From NCBI RefSeq assembly GCF_900217235.1, contig NZ_LT907975.1, positions 620,001 to 684,000 of the forward strand: DNA of 64,000 bases, written 5' to 3'. Shown in pieces: positions 15,450 to 24,448 of this stretch. A model generated the notes under the pieces. It was not told the origin of the DNA. It searched no databases and worked only from the letters and a program-made list of their open reading frames with translations. The DNA is from Pseudodesulfovibrio profundus. Its GTDB lineage: Bacteria; Desulfobacterota; Desulfovibrionia; Desulfovibrionales; Desulfovibrionaceae. Each line of letters opens with the position of its first letter. Within the stretch, counting starts at the first letter, position 1. Position numbers and translations under genes: made by a program.

Positions 15450-17727
15450 ATTGTCATGGTGGCGGGCGCTCTTCTATCTAAACATGCTTATTCTGTTCCT
15501 GGTTATTTTCTATAAGATCTACCTCAATTTCTTTGAACAGGACTACGGTGCCGTCCATGCTGAACAGATTGAGAGCGTCGAATCGATTCTGCATGGAGAA
15601 GAGACGTTCAGTTTCGCCGTTGTTGGAAACATCAATAACTCTGTGGGCATTTTTGAGCGAAAGATCATTCCCGAACTCAACCAGAGCGATGTAGCGTTTG
15701 TCGTTTCCGCCGGAAACGCGGTCAGCGGTGCAGGCGAAGATAAATACCGCGCACTGCACCGGACCATGGGTCATCTTGAAAAACCCTATCTCCTGACTTT
15801 TGGCGATAACGAGCACGGCACTTTTGGTGGTTTCCGATACTATGACCACTACGGGCCATATGTTTTCGCATTTTCAGCGGGGAACAGCAGATTTATCTTT
15901 CTCGACAGCTCCGGAAAAACCTCCTTTAAGTGGCAGGCCCGCTGGCTGGAGGAAGAGCTTGAAGTCGCGCCGAATCAGAATGTTTTCCTTTTCGTCGGGC
16001 ATCCTCTTCTGCCGGTTGACAAAAAAGGCACATTCGATTTCGATGACGATTATCTGCCAGATGAGGAATTCCGTAGTCTTCTCATGCCCATGTTCCGGGA
16101 TTCCAGAATAAAAGCGGTCTTCTCGTCGAATTTGCCGCTCTTTTCAGTCCAGGAATACAACGGTACTCCTTTTGTTGTGACGGGTGGCGCAGGTGGGTTT
16201 ATTCTCAACAATGATCGCAGTTTTTATCATTACGTGAAGGTCCAGGTCAGCCGGAGCCAGGTGGATATTGAACCTGTCAGGCTGAATATCGGACAGCACA
16301 CGGTCTTTCGTACAGTTGAAAGCATCTGGTTTTTTATTCATTCTTTGTTCTATGTCGGTTATCTCAATTACCTGCTTATTGTTTGCTTTCTCATTGTCAG
16401 CGCTTACTGGCTATATTCACTCCTGTTGAAAGAACGGGATTACTATCCTGATTTCAATCAGCCATCCGAACCGAATCTTGATCGAGAGATCAAGATCGCC
16501 ATGTTCACCAATAACTATCTGCCCTTTATTGGCGGCGTTCCGATTTCGATCTATCGACTCTCTTCAGTTCTCAAAGAGCTGGGGCATAACGTCCTGATTC
16601 TGGCACCACAATACGAACAAATCGTAGAGCCGCCGGAGGAACGGGGTGATGTCTTCAGGCTTCCTTGTCTTTTTAGGCAAGCGGCCGACAAAGGGATCGT
16701 GGTGCCAAATATTTTCTCCTTGGCGGCAATCAGAAAAGTGCGCGAATTCGCGCCTGACGTGATTCATATCCATCATCCCTACTGGATGGGAACAGTAGGA
16801 CTCTGGATGGCAAGGCGATTAAAGATACCGGCGGTCTACACCTACCATACACGGCTGGAACATTTTTCTTACGCAGTCCCTTTGCCCAAAGCCCTGTTTC
16901 GCAATTTTCTATCTCACGCGCTGGTGCGGAGGCTCGGCAACCAATGCAACGCCATCGTCGTTCCCACGGAAGCTTCTGAACATTATCTGCGCATGATTGG
17001 CGTGAAGACTCCCGTGTTCGTCGTGCCTACAGGTATCGAAACCGACAAGTTTGCCAAACTGTCTGAACTGGAAGGAGCCCGATTGCGCGCTGAGCTTGGC
17101 ATAGCAAACGATGAACTGGTGCTGTTGAGTGTTTCCAGATTGAGCGCCGAGAAAAATATAAGCTTCATGCTCGAAGCGGTTTCCCTTCTGACAAAGTATT
17201 GTTCGCGGAAATTCAAGCTTGTTCTTATTGGTGACGGCCCTGAGCGGGAACGTCTTTATAAGATGGCCGAGACTTTAGGTTTACAGGATACCGTGCTCTT
17301 TCCAGGCGCGGTTCCTCCCGCAACCATGCCAGCCTACTACAGCCTGGGTGATATCTTTGTTTTCGCGTCCACCTCGGAAACACAAGGGATGGTTATCCTT
17401 GAAGCGATGGCAAGCGCAATGCCCGTTGTGTCGATCAGGGCCAGCGGCATCGATGATTTTGTTGTTGACGGCATGACCGGATTTAAAACGATGCAGAATA
17501 TCTCCGCCTGGACAGAAAAAGTACAGCTCCTGCTGGAAAATGACACGTTGCGACACGAGTTGTCCGGCCATGCGGCATCAATGGCAAGCAGGTTTGGAAT
17601 AGACGAGTTTGGCAAAAAAATGATACGAGTTTATGCTCATGTTTTATTTAACAGAAAGGAGACGTGCAATGAAATGCCCGGTGTGCAAAGAAACCAATCT
17701 GGTAATGACGGAAAGACAGTCCATTGA
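15442..17727 (+). CDS. Fusion: decayed metallophosphoesterase-like domain + membrane segment + GT4 glycosyltransferase
   Basis: Starts at ATG 15442 (GGAGG at 15430-15434); 761 residues. A signal anchor at about 8-27 is followed by a calcineurin-like phosphoesterase fold (about 55-290), a second membrane segment (about 295-328) and a GT4 glycosyltransferase (about 350-735). The GT4 part shows FTNNYLPFIGGVPISIYRL, a donor-site region VSRLSAEKN, and the E-x7-E motif in ETQGMVILEAMASAMP. It probably transfers a sugar to a lipid at the cytoplasmic face. In the phosphoesterase domain the usual metal ligands are replaced: GDxH reads GNIN (62-65), GDxxD reads GNAVS, GNHE reads GDNE (121-124) and the final GHxH reads SNLP (229-232); only GHP (186-188) is kept. 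That domain is therefore likely a binding or structural module. Confidence 0.85.
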   Translation: MARLSWWRALFYLNMLILFLVIFYKIYLNFFEQDYGAVHAEQIESVESILHGEETFSFAVVGNINNSVGIFERKIIPELNQSDVAFVVSAGNAVSGAGEDKYRALHRTMGHLEKPYLLTFGDNEHGTFGGFRYYDHYGPYVFAFSAGNSRFIFLDSSGKTSFKWQARWLEEELEVAPNQNVFLFVGHPLLPVDKKGTFDFDDDYLPDEEFRSLLMPMFRDSRIKAVFSSNLPLFSVQEYNGTPFVVTGGAGGFILNNDRSFYHYVKVQVSRSQVDIEPVRLNIGQHTVFRTVESIWFFIHSLFYVGYLNYLLIVCFLIVSAYWLYSLLLKERDYYPDFNQPSEPNLDREIKIAMFTNNYLPFIGGVPISIYRLSSVLKELGHNVLILAPQYEQIVEPPEERGDVFRLPCLFRQAADKGIVVPNIFSLAAIRKVREFAPDVIHIHHPYWMGTVGLWMARRLKIPAVYTYHTRLEHFSYAVPLPKALFRNFLSHALVRRLGNQCNAIVVPTEASEHYLRMIGVKTPVFVVPTGIETDKFAKLSELEGARLRAELGIANDELVLLSVSRLSAEKNISFMLEAVSLLTKYCSRKFKLVLIGDGPERERLYKMAETLGLQDTVLFPGAVPPATMPAYYSLGDIFVFASTSETQGMVILEAMASAMPVVSIRASGIDDFVVDGMTGFKTMQNISAWTEKVQLLLENDTLRHELSGHAASMASRFGIDEFGKKMIRVYAHVLFNRKETCNEMPGVQRNQSGNDGKTVH

Positions 17728-17956
17728 AATCGATTATTGCCCCGAATGTCGTGGTGTATGGCTAGATCGTGGCGAGCTGGACAAGATCATCGAACGGTCA
17801 ATGCAGGAAGCGGTCCCATCAGGTAAAGAACCATATCGAGATACCGGACGCGACCATGGCGTAGAGCAACGTTATCCCCAAGGTGACCGTCATCACGATT
17901 ACAAACACAAGCAACACAAGCGAAAGTCCTTGCTCGGCGAGTTGTTCGATTTCTGA
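17669..17956 (+). CDS. TFIIB-type zinc-ribbon small protein
   Basis: A 95-residue protein starting at ATG 17669, with AAAGGAGA 7-14 nt upstream inside the end of the glycosyltransferase gene. It begins CPVC (Cys 3 and 6) and has CPEC (about 26-29), a zinc ribbon of the zf-TFIIB / COG3809 type, with the typical EIDYCPECRGVWLDRGELDK. The rest is His/Lys/Asp-rich (HHDYKHKQHKRKS), and the C-terminus LLGELFDF is a common end in this family. Function is unknown; such proteins often lie at the ends of envelope operons. It is the last gene of the operon that begins with ktrB. Confidence 0.8.
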   Translation: MKCPVCKETNLVMTERQSIEIDYCPECRGVWLDRGELDKIIERSMQEAVPSGKEPYRDTGRDHGVEQRYPQGDRHHDYKHKQHKRKSLLGELFDF

Positions 17957-18570
17957 GCGAAACGGGCCGCTTTCAGGCTCTCCGCTCAGCTATTAAGCCG
18001 TTGAAAAGGTGAAAACAGGAGATCCCGATACTCGCCGCCCAAGGCCAGAGTACTTCTAACAATGGATGTTTTGGAGATTAAGAACGACTGCGGGTCCAGT
18101 TCGATTCCGCTTTTGGGAACCGAACCGGCGTCCGAAAACCGGATTCGAAGTTGTTGCGGTTAAGCGCCAGGTATCCGGTCTTACTACAAACCCGTCACCC
18201 CCGTCCGGTGCCGGGAAATCGGGGGAGAAAATCGTTTCTCTGGTCAGGTTGTCGGGAAGTGGTTGTGCAAGATGACTTCGGCGTTTATTATCAAGGAGTT
18301 ACGAGGAGCGCGGGCTTTGAGACTGTTTTGCGGTAGGTCGGCGTTCCCTCCACCAACTACCTACTATCTGTCTAGATAGTCTTGTTTTGGTTCCTCCTTT
18401 TTCCAATTTCTTCATTGAACAATAAAGAAAGACAAAGAACAATTTCTCGCTACACATTTCCACCAATTTTCAGTGCTGCATTCCTCATGATGTTTGGGGC
18501 TTGCTCCATTGCTCTGACCAAAGAACGCAGAAAAGCCCTATATGATACATCTAGGGCTTATATCCACATG
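17957..18570 (+). other. Intergenic stretch without a supported gene
   Basis: I see no convincing coding region here. Short frames exist but have no family resemblance or ribosome binding site. From about 18.3 kb onward the base composition becomes clearly more A+T-rich, so this stretch probably contains the right-hand edge of the acquired G+C-richer block. No integrase gene or tRNA-derived attachment site could be made out. Confidence 0.4.
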
Positions 18571-18819
18571 CTATTTCGCAGGTTCAGCTATTAACCCCAT
18601 CGACTCTTTCAACTCTTTGACAATCTCAATTGCAGCGTCCCTGAAAATCGACTTCCAAGCCCCAATCGAATATGCGCCTCCTGCATCGATCGTGTTCTTA
18701 GTCTCAATATTACCTATCAGAATTTCTGATTCTCGGACCTGGCTCGAAACCTTCAAAACAGTTGAGCCTGCCCCTGGCATCAACCACCTGCCAAATGCAT
18801 TGCCTGGCTCATATTTTTT

Positions 18820-19528
18820 GGGGCTGTACCAGATAACTAGCCCATATGTCTTCTAACCCACTGTTTCAGTTGTTTAAACTGGCTTCGCGGATTGCTGTTA
18901 TTAAAACGCCACTCGCATTCCTTTAAAAACAGAGAAAAATGCTTGGTTGGAATGCCGTTGAATTTCCTCATATGGCGTTTGGCCTGGTTCCAAAAATTCT
19001 CGATTCCATTGATGTGGTTGTGGCTATCTGCAAACAGCTTCGAGTGGTTGATTCGGAAGTGTTTGAACGCTGACACATCAAGGACATTGTAGCCATACCA
19101 GCAGTCCGAGTAAACCACACTGTCTGGCTGGATTCTTTCCTGAATAATGGGAAGCAAGGTTTTACCTTTCGCATCAGGAATCACCTGTGTATAGACCTTC
19201 CCGCCCCTTTTAAGGATTCCAAAAACAGGAACCTTACCAGCCGCCCCACGTCCTCTTTTGCCCTTTCGCTTGCCACCGAAGTAGCTCTCATCGACCTCAA
19301 ATTCGCCAAAATCCATCCCTTCACAGGACTCTTCTACCGCTATGATTTCCCGGAGCCGGTGAAAGTAATAGGCGGCTGTTTTGACGTTCACACCAACCAG
19401 ATCGGCAGCGCAACGAGCTGTCGTGCCAGCCACAAAATGTTCGATTAAACGAAGCTGCTTGTCCTTGCTCAAACGACTTTTTCGCATTGCCATACCGATA
19501 ACCCAAAGGAGTTATCTGGTACAGCCCC
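18820..19528 (-). mobile_element. IS1595-family (IS1016-like) insertion sequence
   Basis: The element is 709 bp and is bounded by perfect 19-bp inverted repeats: GGGGCTGTACCAGATAACT at 18820-18838 and its complement at 19510-19528. Flanks carry an 8-bp direct repeat TATTTTTT at 18812-18819 and 19529-19536, the duplication size known for IS1595. It contains a single transposase gene and no passenger. It sits inside a lipoprotein gene. Perfect ends and an intact transposase suggest a recent insertion. Confidence 0.95.
18837..19493 (-). CDS. IS1595-family transposase
   Basis: A 218-residue DDE-type transposase. It has an N-terminal HTH region (LRLIEHFVAGTTARCAADLV), then the IS1595 catalytic domain with VDESYFGGKRKGKRGRGAAG (about 68-87), a second acidic residue in VVYSDCWYGYN, and the family ending NHINGIENFWNQAKRHMRKF (about 159-178). 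The start is at 19493, or the Met at 19487. The stop codon reaches into the left inverted repeat. The frame is uninterrupted, so the element may be mobile. Confidence 0.93.
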   Translation of the reverse strand: MAMRKSRLSKDKQLRLIEHFVAGTTARCAADLVGVNVKTAAYYFHRLREIIAVEESCEGMDFGEFEVDESYFGGKRKGKRGRGAAGKVPVFGILKRGGKVYTQVIPDAKGKTLLPIIQERIQPDSVVYSDCWYGYNVLDVSAFKHFRINHSKLFADSHNHINGIENFWNQAKRHMRKFNGIPTKHFSLFLKECEWRFNNSNPRSQFKQLKQWVRRHMG

Positions 19529-20032
19529 TATTTTTTTACTGTTAGATCTATCGTGTAGTTGGAATTTTCTTCACTATACAAGCCTTCCTCGCTTAACTCA
19601 TCGACAAGCGCAATCCGCATGCTCTCTGCAATATCAAGACTCTCCTCATCATCCGCAAACACATAACCGGATTCATCTTCAACAGAGCCTATGGTGTACT
19701 TGGATTCAGAAGGCAATGAAGTATGACCATTTTCGAAAACCATATCATGATGCCGAGTTCCACAAGCAGCCAACAAAAAGACCAAGGATAAGCAAAGAAG
19801 TACTTTTTTCATTTTCAACCCAAATTATGAAAGTAAAAGGTTCCTAAAAAGTGTCTGTCTGCGCCTCCCCCCATCCTTTGGACCACTGATCGGTCTTTTT
19901 AAGGTGGAGCCCGGCGTCCGAGTTTGTGCCTCCGAGGAGGCGGGTCGCCATAGCCGTTGTGGAGCGTAGCCCGTCCCCGTAGGGGCGGCCCGAAGGGCCG
20001 AGGGCGGAGCGGAGCAACGGCTACGAGCCAAG

Positions 20033-20860
20033 TCAATGAACATTCAAGTTGCCCCTGTATACGTCAGCGGGAGTTCTTTTGTCCAACGACGAATGACCGC
20101 GCTCCTCGTTGTAGTACCGAAAATAGCGCGTAAGCCCATGGTATAGCTCGATCCCATCACAGTACGCCCTGGGGTAAATATCCTCATATTTCACCGTCCA
20201 CCACAGCCGCTCAATGAAGACGTTGTCGATTGCGCGACCTTTGCCGTCCATGCTGATTGCAATTCCCTTGCTCTGCAGAACTCCGGTAAATTCACGACTC
20301 GTGAACTGCGCTCCCTGGTCCGTGTTGAACACCTCCGGCGTAGAGATGCGCAAAGCCTTGTTGAGCGCATCCACGCAGAAAGAACTATCCATCGAGTTCG
20401 ATAGCTCCCAAGCCAGCACGAAGCGGCTCCACCAGTCTATCACTGCCACCAGGTACAGAAAGCCGCGCTGCATGGGGATGTAGGTGATATCAGCGCTCCA
20501 GACTTGATTTTTTCGTTCAATGGCAACTCCTTTCAGCAGATAAGGAAACACGGGATGCTCCGGGTTGGGGACACTCGTATGCGGCCCTGGAGTAATGGCC
20601 TGCAAGCCCATCATCTGCATCAGTCGCTCAACCCGCTTGTGGTTGACCTGATGCCCTTGTGTCCTCAGCCAATCTGTCATGCGCGGCGAGCCGTAATCAG
20701 GCTGACGCAGGTACTGCTCGTCGATCAGACGCATCAGGGCCAAATTTTCATCGGATTCGGCTACAGGCTTGTAGTAAAATCCCGAACGGGAAATGCCTGC
20801 CAACTTGCATTGCCGCCGGATGGAATACTCCCGATCTGGTTTGATCCACTGGCGGCGCAC
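20033..20860 (-). CDS. IS3-family transposase OrfB (copy A)
   Basis: A 275-residue integrase-core protein. It begins with the HTH_21-like region SIRRQCKLAGISRSGFYYKP. The DDE triad is visible: D in [12 protein letters not shown] in FNTDQGAQFTS, and E in DNVFIERLWWTVKYEDIY. The end EERGHSSLDKRTPADVYRG is typical. It probably is made as an OrfAB fusion by -1 frameshifting at the A-rich run at the end of orfA rather than from its own start. Confidence 0.92.
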   Translation of the reverse strand: MRRQWIKPDREYSIRRQCKLAGISRSGFYYKPVAESDENLALMRLIDEQYLRQPDYGSPRMTDWLRTQGHQVNHKRVERLMQMMGLQAITPGPHTSVPNPEHPVFPYLLKGVAIERKNQVWSADITYIPMQRGFLYLVAVIDWWSRFVLAWELSNSMDSSFCVDALNKALRISTPEVFNTDQGAQFTSREFTGVLQSKGIAISMDGKGRAIDNVFIERLWWTVKYEDIYPRAYCDGIELYHGLTRYFRYYNEERGHSSLDKRTPADVYRGNLNVH

Positions 20861-20874
20861 CTCAAGCGGCAGGC

Positions 20875-21153
20875 TTACAACTTTTTTTCAAGCCACTTGA
20901 TGTCCATCTTGAGCCGACCGATCTCCTCAAATAACGGTGCGGTTATCTCCTCCTGGCTTTTGGCTTTCTTGCCACTGGAAAAGATGTCATCGACATTCTC
21001 AAGGAGCTGCCGCTTCCACGTGGAAATCTGATTGGGGTGCACTTTGTACTCCGCAGCCAGTTGCGCAAGCGTCTTCACGCCACGAATCGCCTCAAGTGCG
21101 ACCTTGGCCTTAAACTTGTCCGAATGTTTCCGTCTTTTGCTGCTCTTTGTCAT
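20875..21153 (-). CDS. IS3-family transposase OrfA (copy A)
   Basis: A 92-residue HTH protein of IS3 elements (RRKHSDKFKAKVALEAIRGV, then QISTWKRQLLENV) with a leucine-zipper-like end IGRLKMDIKWLEKKL. The gene ends in a run of seven A before the stop, a usual site for programmed frameshifting into orfB, which lies 14 nt further on. It supplies DNA binding for the transposase. Confidence 0.9.
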   Translation of the reverse strand: MTKSSKRRKHSDKFKAKVALEAIRGVKTLAQLAAEYKVHPNQISTWKRQLLENVDDIFSSGKKAKSQEEITAPLFEEIGRLKMDIKWLEKKL

Positions 21154-21225
21154 GCGTCCTTCCTTATCGGTTTAAGGACGCTGACTCCACCTTAACCGGT
21201 GGTCCGAATTTCGGGGGAAAGCGCA

Positions 21226-21619
21226 GTCTTAAACAGTCAAAGCAAACGACACGCAAATACAAGCCAACCTATACTTACAATAACACCCTTCATCAACCAA
21301 TTTACCTCATTATTTCAGCTATACTCTGACGATAGATAAGACTTTGGTTTGAAATCATAGTAATTAAAATCTCTAATTTGACTTCTTTTCCAGCAATACA
21401 AAATCTCTAACCCTTTTTTGCGGCGCGGCAGCAAGCCGACTATTCAGCGCTTAAGTGAACACTGATCAAATACTGACAAGATAGCGACTCTTTACGATAA
21501 GAATCATCATGTACCCTCTTTAAAAATAGATTCATTGCGGAAAAAGCACAGATAAGATATTTAATAGAAATATATCCGCATTCTCAAAAGAATCTATACT
21601 TGCAAAGGATGGATTGAAC
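21226..21619 (+). other. Intergenic A+T-rich stretch between two insertion sequences
   Basis: No coding region is supported. The stretch is A+T-rich and, at its right end, contains AAGGAT at 21604-21609 ahead of ATG 21620. That ATG is followed by only two more codons before an IS begins, so the region probably carries the promoter of the binding-protein gene whose tail is at 22918-23153. Confidence 0.4.
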
Positions 21620-21693
21620 ATGAAGCAAGAAGTGGCCTCGGAAAACTGGACCACTCGATAAGGTGGACATAAACTGCCCGAAGGAGGCAATTC

Positions 21694-21978
21694 ATGTCCA
21701 AGACGAGAAAACGTTTCAGCGCGGAATTCAAAGCCCGAGTCGCCCTGGATGCCCTGTCCGGGGAACACACCCTGTCGGAACTCGCCAGCAAGTACGGCGT
21801 ACACCCCAATCAGGTTTCCCAGTGGAAGAAGCAGGCCAAGGAAGGGATCGTGGCGTCCTTTTCAGGCAAGGCCGTCGGCCGTCAGGATAACGGGGCCCAG
21901 ATCAAGGAGCTTCACGCCAAGATTGGCCAGCTCACGGTGGAGAAGGATTTTTTGCAACAAGCCTTCGCCAAAATTTGA
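21694..21978 (+). CDS. IS3-family transposase OrfA (copy B)
   Basis: A 94-residue HTH protein: KRFSAEFKARVALDALSGEH, then HPNQVSQWKKQAKEGI, then a coiled end IKELHAKIGQLTVEKDFLQQ. It ends TTTGA, where TGA overlaps the orfB start TTG by 4 nt. A similar protein is encoded by copy C at 25327-25617, with clear amino-acid differences in the linker (SFSGKAVGRQDNGAQ here). Confidence 0.92.
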   Translation: MSKTRKRFSAEFKARVALDALSGEHTLSELASKYGVHPNQVSQWKKQAKEGIVASFSGKAVGRQDNGAQIKELHAKIGQLTVEKDFLQQAFAKI

Positions 21979-22856
21979 GCTGTGAGCGAAGGCGAGAGGT
22001 GGTCGACAAGACTCACCCCGAGCTCAGTATCCGGCGGCAATGCCGAATTCTCAAGCTGTACCGATCGACGTACTACTACGAACCGATCGGCGAATCTCCG
22101 GCCAACCTGGCCCTTATGCGCCGAATCGATGAGTTGTTTATGGAGCTGCCGTTTTTCGGTTCCAGACAGATGCGTAATACCCTACGAGACGAAGGGCAAA
22201 GGGTCGGTCGTGAACGGGTACGACGTCTGATGCGTAAAATGGGCCTGATGGCGATTTACCAAAAGCCAAAGACAAGCCATCCGCATCCGCAACATAAGAC
22301 GTATCCGTATTTGCTGCGGCACAAGGCGATTACGAAGCCCAATCAGGTTTGGTGTGCCGACATCACGTATATCCCCATGACACGCGGCTTCTTATACCTT
22401 GTGGCGGTCATGGACTGGCACAGTCGGGCCGTCCTGTCGTGGAGGCTCTCAAACACGATGGATGCTGATTTCTGCGTGTCTGCCTTGGAAGAAGCCCTGA
22501 ATCGTTATGGGGTGCCGGAAATCTTCAACACCGACCAGGGATCACAGTTCACCAGCTACGAGTTCACACGGACGCTCAGAGAGGCTGGAATTCGTATCTC
22601 CATGGACGGTCGAGGCCGATGGATGGATAATGTGATGATCGAGCGTCTGTGGCGTTCGTTGAAATATGAATGTGCTTACCTGCGTGAGATGGGAACCGGA
22701 AGCGAACTGCGGCAAGCCTTGGCTTGGTGGTTCGATTTCTACAACAATCGACGTCCGCATTTTGCTTTTGACGGCAAGAAGCCGATGGAGATATATCAGA
22801 ACCGTTCCAGGCCAGAGGGGGTACCCCCTCTGGCCTGGAACGAAAGAGCGGCGTAG
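21975..22856 (+). CDS. IS3-family transposase OrfB (copy B)
   Basis: A 293-residue DDE integrase-core transposase. The N-terminus SIRRQCRILKLYRSTYYYEP is followed by the catalytic D in [12 protein letters not shown] in [11 protein letters not shown], and E in [19 protein letters not shown]. The start is a TTG overlapping orfA (or a frameshift product is made). The frame is intact. Protein identity with copy C is high over the whole length, while synonymous positions differ widely. Confidence 0.93.
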   Translation: MSCERRREVVDKTHPELSIRRQCRILKLYRSTYYYEPIGESPANLALMRRIDELFMELPFFGSRQMRNTLRDEGQRVGRERVRRLMRKMGLMAIYQKPKTSHPHPQHKTYPYLLRHKAITKPNQVWCADITYIPMTRGFLYLVAVMDWHSRAVLSWRLSNTMDADFCVSALEEALNRYGVPEIFNTDQGSQFTSYEFTRTLREAGIRISMDGRGRWMDNVMIERLWRSLKYECAYLREMGTGSELRQALAWWFDFYNNRRPHFAFDGKKPMEIYQNRSRPEGVPPLAWNERAA

Positions 22857-22917
22857 CTCGTAAACGTGTCCACCTTAAAATCGTCGCTCAGTGGTCCGAA
22901 GAACCGAGGCCACTTCT

Positions 22918-23153
22918 TTGGGACCACTCCAAACTTTGCTTCTGCATTTAGTTATGAATCAGTATTGGCGTTGGCCGAAGGCCTGAGAAAAACCAACGGC
23001 AACTCCAAAGGCCTTGTCGAAAGTTTAGCGCCAAGCCCTGTCATCAAAGGGGTCATCAATTCTTTTAGGCTGAATGAGTATGGGGACGTTGAAAGAAAGA
23101 TCTTCATTACGACTATTCAAAATGGTCAGTACAGGACAATAGAAATGCGCTAA
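22918..23153 (+). pseudogene. C-terminal fragment of a periplasmic ligand-binding protein
   Basis: Only the last roughly 78 codons remain. They read FGTTPNFASAFSYESVLALA ... GLRKTNG ... SPVIKGVINSFRLNEYGDVE and RKIFITTIQNGQYRTIEMR, the typical end of type I periplasmic binding proteins of the Leu/Ile/Val-binding kind (Peripla_BP_6). The 5' end was probably at ATG 21620, which keeps three codons before IS copy B. Roughly 300 codons are missing. The sensor kinase gene starts 7-16 nt downstream, so the protein was likely the ligand-sensing partner of that kinase. No functional product is expected. Confidence 0.78.
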
Positions 23154-24448
23154 CCACGGCTTGAATATTATGGCGACAGAATCATTAAGGCAGTTAGTTC
23201 AACGGAACCTGAACAGTTGGATGCTTATACCAAGCATATGCATCATACTGCTGCTCGGCATTTATGCAGCCTACGAAAAAAGCAGAGATTTTCAATCACA
23301 AAACACCGTACTCATTGAAGCTCTAAGCAAACATGTCGTATCTCAAACCAATGATGCAAAATCTGCCCTGGCTTCTCTTTCGTCCAGTATAACTCGTTAC
23401 GATCCCTTCTGGTTTCACTGGGTCCTTAGCAATTTTCTTCTTGCCTACCCACACTATGAACGCCTCGTTTACCTAAGCCCAAATGGCAAGCTTTTGGCCA
23501 CCTCGCCCCAGGTAGACTCCCTGATATCCATGGAATCGTTCATAGACAAAGTCTCTGACGAACCAACATTACTCTCCCAACCAATAAACTCTCCACTTAC
23601 ACACAAAGTCGTCGTGTATATTGGTATGCGCATGACAAACGGCAATATTCTCATTGGAGAACTCAGCATAAAGTCTCTCAATGAACATTTCACCGACATG
23701 CTTCCTTCTGGAGAGGGAAAACTGGTTCTGTGCGACTACTATGGCAACCTCATATCCCATCCAGACTATAGCAAAGTAGTGACTCAAGAGAATATTGGTC
23801 ACTTAAGTATCATCCGCGATTTCAGAGAAAAAGGAAACCACACAGCACTGTATGAATCTGAAGGCACCTACTATTATGGGACATTGGCTTCTATCCAGCC
23901 AAATAATTGGCTTTTATTGAGGTCTCAGCCTGTTAAAGATGTTTTCTTGCCAGTTCTCGCCCCTCTTTTCGCCCTACTGACAATCATCTTGAGCCTGTTT
24001 TTTATTTTCGCTCATCTACTACAATATAAATTGCGAGAATCCATTGTTAAGCCCCTTGCGGCATTCACGGATTCAATTGAGCTAACAGCTCAAGGTCAGT
24101 ATGAAAACGTCAGTAGCCAGTTGGAGCAATTCAAAGAACTGTCTGTCATTGAAGACAGATTCAATGACATGCTTCAACGCATCAACGCCAGAGAGCAGAC
24201 TAATAAAGAAAGCGAAGAACGGTTTCGCCAGTTGGTCGAAAATATCCATGAAGTTTTTTGGATTTCCGATTTCGATAACGAAAAAATCATCTATGTCAGC
24301 CCTTCGTATGAAATAATTTGGGGGCGTACCAGAGAATCCCTGTATGAAAATGCGGATACGTTTTTCATGGCGATTGATGCTGAAGACAGAAGTGGGTTCA
24401 CTTCCTTGGACCAGTCAGCGGCGAATTTAAGGTGGACAGTTTCATAGG

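Larger units (their letters stand above)
18571..19818 (-). pseudogene. DUF4410-type lipoprotein gene split by an IS1595-type element
   Basis: The gene starts at 19818 and encodes a lipoprotein signal (LLCLSLVFLLAACG) and about 95 residues to TIDLTVKK, where an IS begins. On the other side of the IS the frame continues as YEPGNAFGRWLMPGAGSTVL and ends at 18571 with SMGLIAEPAK. Deleting the IS and one copy of its 8-bp duplication restores a single frame across TVKK-YEPGNAFGRW. The motif YEPGNxFxRWLxPGxGxT followed by IDAGGAYSIGAWKSIFRDAA is characteristic of DUF4410 lipoproteins, whose function is not known. The intact protein would have about 175 residues. The disrupted gene can only yield a truncated lipoprotein. 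Confidence 0.85.
19860..21225 (-). mobile_element. IS3-family insertion sequence (copy A)
   Basis: A 1366-bp element with two overlapping-phase frames on the minus strand. The ends read TGCGCCTCCCCCC at 19860 and, as complement, TGCGCTTTCCCCC at 21225, followed inward on both sides by a GGACCAC block. A 3-bp direct repeat GTC flanks it (19857-19859 and 21226-21228). TG...CA ends and a 3-bp duplication fit IS3. About 170 bp of G+C-rich, hairpin-prone DNA lies between the orfB stop and the left end. It does not obviously interrupt a gene. Confidence 0.85.
21628..22917 (+). mobile_element. IS3-family insertion sequence (copy B)
   Basis: A 1290-bp element with 14-bp matching ends, AGAAGTGGCCTCGG at 21628 and its complement ending at 22917, with GGACCACT further in on both sides. 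It carries orfA and orfB on the plus strand. The bases flanking it (AGCA left, TTGG right) do not form a direct repeat. Together with the loss of most of the host gene, this suggests that a deletion, perhaps by recombination between two copies, took place here. Confidence 0.88.

Noticed and set aside
18085-18130. A tRNA-like TTCGATTCC stretch that could be an attachment site
   Set aside because: No acceptor stem, anticodon arm or second copy could be found, so no tRNA or att site can be claimed.
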